Shown: positions 44,402 to 54,260, counted from the stretch's first letter. The stretch: 64,000 nucleotides of DNA from Moanibacter sp964542645 (GCA_964542645.1 CAZIUG010000008.1:496001-560000), one strand, 5' to 3'. Notes: generated by a model from the sequence alone, not told the origin. Numbers and translations are program-made.

Positions 44402-45871
44402 ATGAAAGGAATACCTAATGTACTCTGGTACTGCAGTGACCAGCAGCGCTTTGACACAATTGGCGCCCTAGGAAATCCTCATATTAACACACCTCGCATT
44501 GATCGATTTCTGGAACGGTCTGTCGCATTCACCCACGCCTTCTGCCAATCGCCTATATGCTCTCCGAGCCGTGCAAGTTTTCTGACAGGCGTTTATCCGA
44601 GCGTAATAGGGGTCAATGGTAACGGGTATGAATTTTTCCCTAAAAACTATGAAGACCGACTGATTTCACATCAACTCGCTCAAGCCGGTTACGACTGCGG
44701 ATTGGTAGGCAAGCTTCACCTTTCGGGAGCTGCCAGAGGACGAGAAAATCGAGTTAACGATGGATACCGATACTTTCAATATAGCCATTCTCAAAAAGGA
44801 CCGGATCAAAAGGGCCATGACTACGCTAGGTGGATCCACGATCGAGGGGCAAACCCTCACGAATTGATGGCTCCAGAGAGCCCACAAACCTATCGATTCG
44901 GGTCCAAGGTTAAAAGCTTTTCAGGGCTCTATGAACCCTCGCTAGATCAAGACAATATACCGCCCGCACTCCACCAGACTTTCTGGTGCACCGAAAAGGG
45001 CATCGATTTTATTCAGCAACCCCGTCCCCCTGGTCAACCATGGCTCTTGAGCGTCAACCCTTTCGATCCGCACCCTCCTTTTGATCCGCCCTTTGAGTAC
45101 TACCGCCGTTATGATCCGGATACCTTACCAGGAGCTCATTTTGAGAAAACCGACCTCGTTCACCAATCAATGCTGACCAACGCCGGAATCGATTTTCAGT
45201 CCGAGCCCCATCCACCAGAGCATTGGGAGCATCAGAAAGTCCAAGCTTCCTATTATGCCATGATCGAACAAATCGACCATGAGTTCGGGCGATTACTTGA
45301 CGCTCTTGATACATCCGGACAGCGAGATAATACCATCGTCATTTTCGCCAGTGACCACGGCGAAGCACTTTGTGACCACGGACTCGTCGGCAAAGGATGT
45401 CGCTTTTTAGAAGGCATGGTTCGAGTGCCTCTGATCATCTCGTGGCCTGGCCATTACCAGGAAGGGGTCGTCACTGACACTCTCGTAGAACTGACGGATC
45501 TCGCTCCTACTCTTTATGATGCAGTCCAACTACCTGTCCCAAGTTTTATCCAGGGTAAATCCCTCCACACCATGCTCCGGGGGGAAGCCTTCGAGTATCA
45601 TCGCGATTTCGTCCGTTGCGAATTCTTCGGCGCAATCGATTATCCCGACCAAACTCATGCTACTATGTATCGTGACCACAAATGGAAACTTAACTGCTAT
45701 CACAGCAAAGATATTTGTGAACTCTACGACCTCGAAACCGATCCATGGGAACATAATGACCTCTCCCAAAATCCCGACTTCCTAGAATTGAAATCTCAAC
45801 TTCTCAGCAAAAGCCTAGATGCTATGGTTTACGCTCTCCCATCGAGTCCAGCAAGAGTAATGCCGTTTTAA
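44402..45871 (+). CDS. Sulfatase (arylsulfatase/choline-sulfatase-like)
   Basis: This 489-residue type I sulfatase hydrolyses sulfate esters. The formylglycine cysteine is Cys53 in ICSPSRASFLTG, the C-x-P-x-R signature needed for activation. Metal ligands include Asp13 (YCSDQQR) and the pair near residue 317-318 (FASDHGEALCDHG). The C-terminal LYDLETDPWEHNDL is typical. No signal peptide is visible, so a cytoplasmic action on an imported small sulfate ester is suggested; no formylglycine-generating enzyme is in the window. It follows the LDH2-type gene and converges with the TonB-dependent receptor gene. Confidence 0.94.
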   Translation: MKGIPNVLWYCSDQQRFDTIGALGNPHINTPRIDRFLERSVAFTHAFCQSPICSPSRASFLTGVYPSVIGVNGNGYEFFPKNYEDRLISHQLAQAGYDCGLVGKLHLSGAARGRENRVNDGYRYFQYSHSQKGPDQKGHDYARWIHDRGANPHELMAPESPQTYRFGSKVKSFSGLYEPSLDQDNIPPALHQTFWCTEKGIDFIQQPRPPGQPWLLSVNPFDPHPPFDPPFEYYRRYDPDTLPGAHFEKTDLVHQSMLTNAGIDFQSEPHPPEHWEHQKVQASYYAMIEQIDHEFGRLLDALDTSGQRDNTIVIFASDHGEALCDHGLVGKGCRFLEGMVRVPLIISWPGHYQEGVVTDTLVELTDLAPTLYDAVQLPVPSFIQGKSLHTMLRGEAFEYHRDFVRCEFFGAIDYPDQTHATMYRDHKWKLNCYHSKDICELYDLETDPWEHNDLSQNPDFLELKSQLLSKSLDAMVYALPSSPARVMPF

Positions 45872-45901
45872 TAGATCACCTCTAGCCTTCTGGCTCATTT
45901 A

Positions 45902-47752
45902 TTACCATCGGTATGAGAAGGAGGAGGAGATCTGCCTCCCCACCCCAGGCGTACCAGGAATCTCTTCGAAATCGCTGTCGAACAAGTTGTCTACAGTAAA
46001 TCCCAATCGCAATCCAGTGAACCGAGGCACTATCCAATGCAAACTAAGAGCGCTGAGAACAGCAGTGTCTGCACTGCGTCGCAAAAGGTTCTTATGCTGA
46101 GAACGCAATTCAGTGTCCATACGCATTTCAAACTGATCGAAGAAGCTATAAGTGAAAGCAGCCGTGAAACGATGACGTGGATAATTCAATGCGTAAAAAC
46201 TAGCGTCAATATTTGCGCTCTCGTAATCTTCAGTCTTACTAAGGTAGGAGTAACCCAATATTAAATTGATATCCTTTAAACCTGCAAAAAACATAAACTC
46301 TCCCCCAAATGTATCGATATCGACATGATTTGCGGATCGGGCAGAAGTGCTGCCAAAGCTATATGTCCAGTCCAATAAATCGTGATCTACCCGGTAGAAG
46401 AAAGCGACGCGACCTTTCCAATTTGGACGACCAAACTCCGCCCCAACCTCAACATTCTGGCTGCGCTCGCGCGCGGCATCTGGTTTACCACGAAAGAGAC
46501 CGCCTTTGGCGTTTGCACCAAGAACCGTATATCCGGGGACCTGGCTGCTCTCAGCGAATTCAAAATAGATACGCTGACCGCTACCATAACCATCACTTCT
46601 AGAAAAGGCTATTGCAGCCACTGGAGACAGTTCTGAACCCTCTCGGTTGGTGTCGTCGTAACTAGCGCCGACGCGTAAAGCTAACTCCTTCCCATTTCCG
46701 TAGAGATGACGCCACTCAGGCAGAAAGGAAAATTTGTAGTAATCTCGTGAGCGAAAAGGGCCATATACGAGGTTTGTTGAGGTTATCTCATCGGAAACGA
46801 ATTGTCCGCTATAGTTTAACGCAAGAACTTTGAAAAATTCCCTTCCCGAAAATCCTGCCGCCCAAACAATCGTCTCATGTTGAAAAGGATTATACTGCCC
46901 GGGATAGTGACGATTGAATTCATAATCATCTCGATGTCTGCGGTAATAGCCTGTGAATTCAAAAAAATCTCCTTCTACGCTATCTCGTCTATGGTTGATC
47001 AAGTAAAGAGTTGATTGGAGATTCTCGGTTTCATCGACATTAAAAGGAGTATACATGTTAGGCCATCCAAAGAACTTTGATTGATATCCAGCAAAAAGAT
47101 CCGTCTGTGCCCGCTCCTCTTGAAACTGGATTCTTCCCGAGAACCGATTGAAATCGTGGTCCCCTTTAGAAATCGTTCCGTCGGAATTCGAACGGGCAAA
47201 GGAAAAGTCAAACCCTAGGTTTTTCCTACCGTCACCGAATCCTAACGACTCCCCTGTATAGATCCTTTGGATACTGGAATTGTTGTCACCGATACCGCCG
47301 ATAGCCTCACCTCCCTTGCGTATAGCGTCCCAGCTGTAGTTCACCGTCCCTACCGTGGAATTGAATCCAACATGCGTATTCTGAATTCCGGTAATGACTT
47401 CCGGGGCAGAGATCATTGCAGGATCGATCGGGATTTCCGCGAAATAATGTCCGGTCTGCGGATCGAACAATGTTGCTGCTCCAACCCTAAACCCAGTATT
47501 CTCAAAAATGCCCCCACGAATCGTTACGTCGCTTTGGGCTTCGGCAAAGTTTCGACTCTGGAGATCGATCAGAGGCTCATAGCGGAGCTTCGTAACCACG
47601 GTGGGATAGCTCTCTGAAGGATCGGTGTTGGCTACCCTTGAATCCGTTACTGTCAGCTCCGGTAAAATAAAGAATGTCGCGGAGTTCTTAGATGCCGTCT
47701 GAGCAAAACATACTAAGGGAGAAATAAAGATTACCCAAAAATGAATCTTCAT
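45902..47752 (-). CDS. TonB-dependent receptor (BtuB-like outer-membrane transporter)
   Basis: This 616-residue outer-membrane protein has a signal peptide (MKIHFWVIFISPLVCFAQ), a plug domain with a TonB-box-like segment (PELTVTDSR) and the block SDVTIRGGIFENTGF, then a 22-strand type beta-barrel. It ends in SFSYRW, with the terminal aromatic residue expected of barrel assembly. The start at 47752 is chosen because it gives a proper signal peptide; a TTG further up at 47794 would place 14 residues ahead of it. It converges with the sulfatase gene, which suggests uptake of a sulfated or glycan substrate, but the cargo is unknown. Confidence 0.9.
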   Translation of the reverse strand: MKIHFWVIFISPLVCFAQTASKNSATFFILPELTVTDSRVANTDPSESYPTVVTKLRYEPLIDLQSRNFAEAQSDVTIRGGIFENTGFRVGAATLFDPQTGHYFAEIPIDPAMISAPEVITGIQNTHVGFNSTVGTVNYSWDAIRKGGEAIGGIGDNNSSIQRIYTGESLGFGDGRKNLGFDFSFARSNSDGTISKGDHDFNRFSGRIQFQEERAQTDLFAGYQSKFFGWPNMYTPFNVDETENLQSTLYLINHRRDSVEGDFFEFTGYYRRHRDDYEFNRHYPGQYNPFQHETIVWAAGFSGREFFKVLALNYSGQFVSDEITSTNLVYGPFRSRDYYKFSFLPEWRHLYGNGKELALRVGASYDDTNREGSELSPVAAIAFSRSDGYGSGQRIYFEFAESSQVPGYTVLGANAKGGLFRGKPDAARERSQNVEVGAEFGRPNWKGRVAFFYRVDHDLLDWTYSFGSTSARSANHVDIDTFGGEFMFFAGLKDINLILGYSYLSKTEDYESANIDASFYALNYPRHRFTAAFTYSFFDQFEMRMDTELRSQHKNLLRRSADTAVLSALSLHWIVPRFTGLRLGFTVDNLFDSDFEEIPGTPGVGRQISSSFSYRW

Positions 47753-48182
47753 CCGACGAAGAAAGCCGCTTTTTAAGTAGAGATCAACCGTCAACTCTAC
47801 CCAATCCCATTAGGAAACTTCGCTTTGGAAGCAAGGATTGGAATAAATCAATGGTTTCAGATTCATCAGATCAGGACGCTAATGGACGATCTGTTCATAT
47901 TAAGTGAATAATTCAGGTACCCTCTGGAGACTACAGCAGGCAAATGCTATATAACTGGAAAGCAGTTCCTCCTTGCCACTAAATTTCTATTGAAAATTTC
48001 AAGCCGCGCTAGGGATATTCACGCAAGACCCGCATATGCGACTGTCCCAGAAGAAGTAAAATTACAGATTGCACAAATAATTCTATTGACCGCACTACTC
48101 AAGGCTCGACGGCCCAGCCAAATAAGATTTGGCTACTTGTTGTTTCCCCATGAAATGTTATAATTGCTAAATCTGAAGCTTG
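47753..48182. other. Divergent control region of receptor and VOC genes
   Basis: No gene is supported. I looked for a cobalamin-riboswitch core because BtuB-like receptors often have one; none was found on the minus strand. No strong hairpin was seen. Confidence 0.45.
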
Positions 48183-48635
48183 ATGGGAAGAATCGAAGGA
48201 ACATACCACACCTCCTACACGGTAAGCGATATGAAGCGCTCGTTGGCTTTCTATCGTGACCTAATGGGATTCGAGGTTTTCAGCGAACGACCTGCTGTCA
48301 CGAGCACTTACTTCCGCAGGATTGTTGGATTTCCAGATGCAAAAGTGTACGCTGTTTTACTTAGGATTCCTGGTTCTGACCATGTCCTTGAGTTGCTTGA
48401 GTACAGGCACCCTCAGGGTATCAAGCAGGATCTGACACCTAATAACCCAGGAAGTAGTCACATCGCCTACATCGTTGATAACCTACAATCGATCTATGAG
48501 CGCCTACGAAAAGCAGAGATAGAATTTATCTCACCACCGGTCTACTTGGACGAAGGACCCAGCAAGGGGGGGTGGGCCCTCTACCTAAAGGATCCTGATG
48601 GGATTATAGTCGAACTGTTTCAGGGAGCGCGATGA
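48183..48635 (+). CDS. VOC (glyoxalase/bleomycin resistance/extradiol dioxygenase) family protein
   Basis: This 150-residue protein has the paired beta-alpha-beta-beta-beta modules of the VOC fold: module one opens with GTYHTSYTVSDMKRSLAFY and module two with SSHIAYIVDNLQSIYERL. Metal ligands typical of the fold are His (YHTSY), Glu (VLELLEY), His (SHIAY) and Glu (IIVELFQ). The reaction could be an epimerase, lyase or dioxygenase. The ATG at 48183 is preferred over a TTG at 48180. It is followed by two SDR genes in the same direction, 172 bases later. Confidence 0.87.
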   Translation: MGRIEGTYHTSYTVSDMKRSLAFYRDLMGFEVFSERPAVTSTYFRRIVGFPDAKVYAVLLRIPGSDHVLELLEYRHPQGIKQDLTPNNPGSSHIAYIVDNLQSIYERLRKAEIEFISPPVYLDEGPSKGGWALYLKDPDGIIVELFQGAR

Positions 48636-48807
48636 TAGGTCTAGAGCTTCATAATCGGCCGTATAATTATATTGTGGTACATAGTAGTTACACTCGTTCG
48701 TACCCTCATTGTTCTTGGGTGATTCCTTATTCCCATTTTTGATTTAAAAATCCTCTCCTTCTAACCACTAAATTGTGAACCTTTAAACCCTGAATGAGAT
48801 AATTTTC

Positions 48808-49578
48808 ATGGGTGAATTAGAAGGAAGAATCGCTATAGTAACTGGCAGCGGAGGTGGCATTGGGTTTGGAATTGCAGAGAGGCTTGGTCGGGCAGGAGCC
48901 AAGGTGGTCGTTGCCGAAATCAATCCAGCAACTGGAAAGGAAGCCGTCCAACAATTGAAAGGTGCCGGCCTTAAAGCGTCACTGGTCGAGACTGATGTCT
49001 GTAGCCCAGAGAGCGTAAATTCGCTTGTTAATAGCGTTATGGCTGATTACGGCCGGATTGATATCCTCATCAACAATGCTGGTGTGGCGAAAATGGGGCC
49101 TACTGAAACCTTCCCTCTGGATGACTGGTATACTCAGTCAGATATCATGTACAATGGAGTCTTTCTGTGCATCCGTGCTGTTGGACAAGTAATGTTGGAA
49201 CAGAGGAAAGGAGTTATTCTTAACGTTTGCTCAATCGGAGGTATGGGAGCCTGGCCCCTACGCGCTTCATACAACAGCGCTAAAGCCGCGGTTATCAGCC
49301 TAACGGAAAATATTGGCGCTGAATGGGCACGGCGCGGGGTGCGTGTGGTCGGAGTAGCACCTGGAGTAACCTGGACAGCTATGTTAAAAAATGCGGTCGA
49401 GCAAGGATTTGCCTCGCTCGAAGAATATAACAGCCGGACACCAATGGGTAGAGTTGGCGAAGTAGATGAAATTGCCTCAGTGGTCCAGTTTCTGGTCAGC
49501 GACCGTGCCAGCTATATTACTGCCACCGTCGTAACTGTGGACGGAGGATGGGTGGCATGGGGAAACTTACCTTTTTGA
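48808..49578 (+). CDS. SDR family NAD(P)-dependent oxidoreductase
   Basis: This 256-residue classical SDR has the motif VTGSGGGIG (11-19), NNAG (89-92), and the catalytic Ser142, Tyr155 and Lys159 (YNSAK). The C-terminal SYITATVVTVDGGW is standard. It likely oxidises a sugar or hydroxy acid. The next SDR gene follows 21 bases after the stop and in the same reading frame, so the two are probably duplicates that act together or on related substrates. Confidence 0.94.
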   Translation: MGELEGRIAIVTGSGGGIGFGIAERLGRAGAKVVVAEINPATGKEAVQQLKGAGLKASLVETDVCSPESVNSLVNSVMADYGRIDILINNAGVAKMGPTETFPLDDWYTQSDIMYNGVFLCIRAVGQVMLEQRKGVILNVCSIGGMGAWPLRASYNSAKAAVISLTENIGAEWARRGVRVVGVAPGVTWTAMLKNAVEQGFASLEEYNSRTPMGRVGEVDEIASVVQFLVSDRASYITATVVTVDGGWVAWGNLPF

Positions 49579-49599
49579 CTTAAATCGGAGGAAATCAGA

Positions 49600-50370
49600 A
49601 TCAAGTTTCAAGACAAAGTCACGTGTATTACGGGAGCAGGGAACGGCATTGGCTTCAGCTTGGCGGAGGCTTTTGCAAAAGAAGGCTCAACCGTTATCAT
49701 CGCGGAAATCGACCCCGAAATTGGTAAAAAGGCAGCCAAAAAACTAGATGTGACCTACGAACAATTAGATGTTCGTGATCCCATTGCGGTCAAAAAAGTC
49801 GTGGAGTCGATAAGAGATCGCTTTGAACGTATAGATATTTGGATCAATAATGCAGGAGTTGCTCACAAAGGTACGGTCGTAGATCTCGATCCAACCGAAT
49901 GGGATACAGACATCGATGTAATGCTGAATGGCGCCTTTTATTGCGCTAACCAAGTCGGTAAGATAATGTTGGAACAGGGCAGCGGGAACATGATCAATAT
50001 CGCTTCGGTTAATGGGCTCCTAGCTCAGAAAGCTCGTGCTTCTTATTGCTCGGCCAAGGCTGGATTGATAATGTTGACGAAAGTGTTGGCGTCTGAATGG
50101 GCGGAACATGGAGTGCGGGTAAACGCTGTGGCTCCGGGTGTGGTTATGACCGACCTCGTTCAGGAAGGAATCAGAAAAGGTATTGCCACCGAAGAGACCT
50201 ACTTAGGGCGAATCCCCATGGGTCGTCTGGGGAACTTACAAGAAGTCGTCGAATCCGTACTCTTCTTAGCTAACGATGAGGAATCATCCTTTATAACCGG
50301 TGAGATTCTAAGGGTAGATGGTGGTTGGACTTCCTACCATTTCTATCATCCGTTTCAAAGTAAGTCATAG
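49600..50370 (+). CDS. SDR family oxidoreductase with apparent AUC start codon
   Basis: This second SDR has TGAGNGIG (11-18), NNAG (83-86) and the catalytic Ser136, Tyr149 and Lys153 (YCSAK). The usual N-terminus lies upstream of the first ATG/GTG/TTG in frame (TTG at 49660, inside the protein). Between the upstream gene's TGA (49576-49578) and the protein's conserved start there is no ordinary start codon. A strong ribosome site GGAGG (49587-49591) stands eight bases before ATC at 49600, which would give MKFQDKVTCITGAG. Either ATC is used as a start, or an ATG has mutated. Read-through of the TGA is another option, since both genes share one frame. Confidence 0.85.
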   Translation: MKFQDKVTCITGAGNGIGFSLAEAFAKEGSTVIIAEIDPEIGKKAAKKLDVTYEQLDVRDPIAVKKVVESIRDRFERIDIWINNAGVAHKGTVVDLDPTEWDTDIDVMLNGAFYCANQVGKIMLEQGSGNMINIASVNGLLAQKARASYCSAKAGLIMLTKVLASEWAEHGVRVNAVAPGVVMTDLVQEGIRKGIATEETYLGRIPMGRLGNLQEVVESVLFLANDEESSFITGEILRVDGGWTSYHFYHPFQSKS

Positions 50371-50415
50371 TGAGTTTTCAAGGGGGCGTTGAAGATAAAA
50401 TAAGCCGCGACAATG

Positions 50416-51816
50416 TTACCAACCGATTCTCGAACTGGGTATTTCTCCGTACGCTCGATGGCGCGCGATCGCCATTGGCATTGTTTCAACATATTCACCC
50501 CTTATCGCATAGAGCCGCGCACTGTTCAGCTCAACCTCAACACGAATAAACTGTCCTCTTAGCGATCCCATCCTTTTACCTGATCTCCACTCTGGAGACC
50601 AGGCAGTGTCGTCACCAGAAAAGGGCTTGCAGTCTTCGAAAGTGAACCCGTCCAGCGGGGTGCCAACCTGATCGGTAACCTGCGCTCGCGCAGATCCACC
50701 TTGGCTTGAAACATTCAGTTCCACCTCTCCATCACACCAGTATATGGGTCTCATCCCTACCAAGCCAATACCGCCACAGCTCTCCAGATAGCAAAACCCG
50801 TCGCGACGCAACCAATAGACCACAATGGAACCAGATCCTTTAGGAGGAACCCCATGTTCGTGAGTACAAGCCGAAGCATAGATCAGGAGCGACCCATCTG
50901 CCTGCACTACAACCGATCCAGGGTAAACGCACCCAGAATCGGGTTCACCTGGGTTACCGTTAGGAATAAAGGGATCCCGTAGACCCCGGTGCCAATGCCA
51001 GCCGTTGAGACTGTAAACCAGCTGACAGTCAATGTGGCCTCCTCTAAACCGGCGGATCGAAGGATCCCAAGGTACTGGGTGAAAGAGCCATAGAAAACCG
51101 ATGTAATAGCCGGAATAGGGTAATACTGCCATGCCGTATGGCTCAGTCAGCGGGGAGTCCAGACCATCCGGATGAACAACCAATTCCGGATCCGAGTAAT
51201 GGATCCAGTCTGTCGTCTCCACCGCAGCAATCCGCCGATCAAGAACCTCATGACGTGTAAGAATAACATAGCTCTGGCGCACTTCATTCCAGAAGGCAAA
51301 TATACCAGGATCACCTCCAAATTTAAGCCAGGCACCCTTTTCTTTGCGCCTCCACCGGAGCCCATCGGGTGATACAAGTAATACAGCACGCCCACCACCC
51401 GCAATTCCTTTCGGAAACGAAATTTGGAAAGCTTTGATGCGCTCTCTAGGCTCCGCAAGTTCATCGACGAAACAGGAGCCCCACTCCATATTCTCCTCGA
51501 CGGGTACGACCTGGTGCAATAGGAGCCTTTCCGAAAGGTCGACCTCCATAGAGGTATCTCTTGGAGACCATTGAAGTCCATTACTGCTCTCAGCTAGGAC
51601 TTGAGCAAACTTTTCGGGGGGATTAACAGCAGTTTGATAGACCATCCGCCAAGTCCCACTCTTCTCATTCCAGAAGACCGTGGGATAGCCGTAGGAAATG
51701 TCTCCATACGTGTCGCGATAAATGGCATCATCAATTCGCTTAGGTTGACCGAGTTTTCGAATCACATTGAAGATTCGGTTTAGTCTATGGTCGTCAAAAA
51801 GAAGTGTGGTGGTCAT
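50416..51816 (-). CDS. Glycosidase-fold beta-propeller protein (GH32/GH43-like)
   Basis: This 466-residue protein shows five repeated blades (for example GYPTVFWNEKSGTWRMVYQ, LAESSNGLQWSPRD, CQLVYSLNGWHWHRG) followed by a beta-sandwich-like tail from about residue 360. No signal peptide is seen. It resembles the non-secreted propeller proteins common in Verrucomicrobia and Planctomycetes, but the exact family and the catalytic acids were not assigned. It converges with the SDR pair (45-base gap) and is divergent from the CitE-like gene. Confidence 0.75.
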   Translation of the reverse strand: MTTTLLFDDHRLNRIFNVIRKLGQPKRIDDAIYRDTYGDISYGYPTVFWNEKSGTWRMVYQTAVNPPEKFAQVLAESSNGLQWSPRDTSMEVDLSERLLLHQVVPVEENMEWGSCFVDELAEPRERIKAFQISFPKGIAGGGRAVLLVSPDGLRWRRKEKGAWLKFGGDPGIFAFWNEVRQSYVILTRHEVLDRRIAAVETTDWIHYSDPELVVHPDGLDSPLTEPYGMAVLPYSGYYIGFLWLFHPVPWDPSIRRFRGGHIDCQLVYSLNGWHWHRGLRDPFIPNGNPGEPDSGCVYPGSVVVQADGSLLIYASACTHEHGVPPKGSGSIVVYWLRRDGFCYLESCGGIGLVGMRPIYWCDGEVELNVSSQGGSARAQVTDQVGTPLDGFTFEDCKPFSGDDTAWSPEWRSGKRMGSLRGQFIRVEVELNSARLYAIRGEYVETMPMAIARHRAYGEIPSSRIGW

Positions 51817-51995
51817 AAACTCTTTCTTCTAAAGGTACAATTATCGAGATCCATGAAATTCACCAGTAAACCCGCAGTTAATGGGATTAATTCATCATAC
51901 TTTGGATCATCCGGATCCTGAAGAATCCATTCGACGATCTCAAAAGAAAAAGCAATTATTGGAAAATGATCCTCGGACCTGAAAGATTCATACCA

Positions 51996-52874
51996 ATGAG
52001 AACAGCACTATTTGTCCCAGGCAATCGCCCCGACCGCATAAACAAGGCTATCGCGACTGCTGCGGATGCTGTAATCATTGATCTGGAAGACTCTGTTTCC
52101 CTTTCAAGAAAAGAGGAAACACGAGAATTGGTTAGAAATAAACTTTCCGAGTTCCGAGGCCATGAAAGAAATCTCATTGTGCGAGTCAATTCCCTGGAGT
52201 CAGGTCTACTGGAAGATGACTTGAATACCGTCGTCGCAGACAATCTTACTAGTATTTTGGTCCCAAAAATGGAGGGGCCTGAGCAAGTCTTGGAAATCAA
52301 TTCATATCTTCTCAAAGCCGAGAAGGGAAATAGAATTGTCGAAGGACGCATTTCCCTGATGCTCCTCATTGAATCCGCAAAAGGGGTACAGAAGGTATTC
52401 GAGATCCTTTCGACGACAACAACTCCTCGCAGATTCACGACTGCCGCCTTTGGAGCTGCAGATTTCTCGTTAGATCTCGGTATCGAGATTACCAAAGAAG
52501 GTTATGAGTTGGATTACCCTCGCTCTCGGATCCCAGTAGCCTGCCGCGCAGCAGGGATCCCACCCCCATTAGATACACCTTTCATGATTGATTTGAAGGA
52601 TCTGGATGCACTCCAAACCGATGCAATACGCGCCAAACACCTCGGTTTCCAGGGAAAGCTCTGCATTCATCCTAACCAGATCAAAATCTGCAATGACGTT
52701 TTCTCGCCTAGCGAAAAACAAATCCTCGAGGCAAAAAATGTAATCCGCGCCTTTGCTGAAGCAGAAGCGAAGGGGGTATCGGCTATTCAGTTTAAAGGAA
52801 AGCTGATTGATGCTCCTTTCGTCGAACATGCAAAACGAATTCTTAGACTAGCAACAGTTAGCAGAGAGAGCTAG
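51996..52874 (+). CDS. HpcH/HpaI aldolase / CitE-like lyase
   Basis: This roughly 292-residue protein is a citrate-lyase-beta-like TIM barrel. It has the family N-terminus MRTALFVPGNRPDRINKA, the block DAVIIDLEDSV with the metal aspartate/glutamate pair, LLIESAKGV, FGAADFSLDLG and the signature CIHPNQI. It should cleave or form a C-C bond in a malyl/citramalyl-CoA or similar acid. The ATG at 51996 gives this start; an ATG at 51966 would add ten residues with no family match. It is next to the enolase-superfamily gene but convergent with it. Confidence 0.9.
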   Translation: MRTALFVPGNRPDRINKAIATAADAVIIDLEDSVSLSRKEETRELVRNKLSEFRGHERNLIVRVNSLESGLLEDDLNTVVADNLTSILVPKMEGPEQVLEINSYLLKAEKGNRIVEGRISLMLLIESAKGVQKVFEILSTTTTPRRFTTAAFGAADFSLDLGIEITKEGYELDYPRSRIPVACRAAGIPPPLDTPFMIDLKDLDALQTDAIRAKHLGFQGKLCIHPNQIKICNDVFSPSEKQILEAKNVIRAFAEAEAKGVSAIQFKGKLIDAPFVEHAKRILRLATVSRES

Positions 52875-53114
52875 TCCTAATGAGTCTTACCAGCCAACTT
52901 ACAAAACGTTCACAATACATATGACCGTACTCGATAGGATATATGCGTATTGATAAGATCACTTACAATGTCGACTCACTCCCTATATCAACCAAATTGC
53001 CTGATCAAGAAATTCCTCGATGACACCGAGATTTTAATGGAGACAGGCGAGGCGATTTGCACTCGGGCAGCCCCTTTTATTGGGGGTCAGTGTAATAAAT
53101 TCAACGATCCGTCA

Positions 53115-54260
53115 TCAATTAGTATCCACCGCAGACCACTTTTCAATAGTTTCAGCCCTGAGGTTAAACCCGAAGCCCGGTCTATTTGGGACAACCATAT
53201 AACCATCACGAATCTCGGGTTGTTCTACGGGTAAATCAAACCACATGGGGTCCCGGGTATAATCGGGGAAAATCTCGACACAGAGTCCGTGGGCCACCCC
53301 TGCCAAGAGATGGAGAGCTACCTGCGGTTCTTCATGATGGGCCATAGTCACCCCAAATGAATGGGCCATCCCGGCTATCCGTCGCCATTCTGTAACGCCA
53401 GCTGCAATAGTAGCATCAACGTTGATGATATCAACAGCACCACGCGTTATCAATTCCCGGCATCCATGCCGAGAGATCTCACCTTGGCCTGCATTGACCG
53501 GAATACCAACCGTGCGTACACGCGCATTTCCTTCAATCTGATCGTGCCATCGGACCGGTTCCTCCAACCAAGCAAGATTGAGATCGTAAACCCCTCGTGC
53601 AAATTTCATTGCTTCGTCCACGGTCCAGGCTTGATTAGAATCGGAGCAAAGGTGAAAATTAGGACCCCCGGCCTTGCGGGCCAGATGGGCCCGTTCGATG
53701 TCCTCGTCGACTGACAGTTTGCCCACCTTCATCTTAATTCCATGAATCTGTTCCTCTTTGTAACGCCCTATCTCAGTTTCAAGATCAACAAATGAATCCC
53801 CCTCTCGCAAGTATCCACCGATCGCGATAACGGGGATACGATCGCGGTAGCCACCGAGAAGTTTATAGACGGGTTGTTGAAGAGACTTTCCGAGGGCATC
53901 CCACATAGCGATATCAACTGCGGCAATTGCTTGAGTGAGCACACAGTGCTTTGCGAGATCTAGACTGTGAATCCCACGATTGCTCAAATCGACTTGTGTC
54001 GCCCACATTCTCTCCCAGTGAGCCTCCACATCTCTAACGTCCCCACCCACAAGGAGGGGGCGGTAAACCGTATTCACGACCCGACATACTTCGAGTTGAT
54101 ATTGGTCTTCGTCGCCACCAAAGGTCTCGCCAACCACTCCGTTATCGAGTTCAACACGGGTAACAATCGTATTCCGGCTCGTTATCTTGTAGGTGCCACC
54201 CTGAAATACTTCCTCCAGTTCCCGTACAAGAGGGATGGCTTCTATGTGTTTTACTATCAT
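53115..54260 (-). CDS. Enolase-superfamily dehydratase/racemase (mandelate racemase type)
   Basis: This 381-residue enzyme has the lid-like N-terminal domain and a TIM barrel with the usual acid-base residues. The lysine pair is in GIKMKVG (about 173-179), metal ligands are in LCSDSNQAW and WLEEPV, the third acidic ligand is in NAGQGEISRHG, and a histidine-rich end block is MAHHEEPQVALHLLAG. It belongs to the mandelate racemase/muconate lactonizing branch, probably a sugar acid dehydratase. The L-rhamnose mutarotase gene 145 bases upstream on the same strand suggests a rhamnonate or fuconate-like substrate. Confidence 0.9.
   Translation of the reverse strand: MIVKHIEAIPLVRELEEVFQGGTYKITSRNTIVTRVELDNGVVGETFGGDEDQYQLEVCRVVNTVYRPLLVGGDVRDVEAHWERMWATQVDLSNRGIHSLDLAKHCVLTQAIAAVDIAMWDALGKSLQQPVYKLLGGYRDRIPVIAIGGYLREGDSFVDLETEIGRYKEEQIHGIKMKVGKLSVDEDIERAHLARKAGGPNFHLCSDSNQAWTVDEAMKFARGVYDLNLAWLEEPVRWHDQIEGNARVRTVGIPVNAGQGEISRHGCRELITRGAVDIINVDATIAAGVTEWRRIAGMAHSFGVTMAHHEEPQVALHLLAGVAHGLCVEIFPDYTRDPMWFDLPVEQPEIRDGYMVVPNRPGFGFNLRAETIEKWSAVDTN

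Noticed and set aside
47753..48182. Possible cobalamin riboswitch before the BtuB-like receptor gene
   Set aside because: No B12-box sequence or typical stem arrangement was found on the minus strand.
52943..53234. Short plus-strand frames after the CitE-like gene, one starting MRIDKITYNV
   Set aside because: They stop after about 25 codons or lie out of frame, overlap the enolase-superfamily gene's 3' end, and give no consistent homologue pattern.
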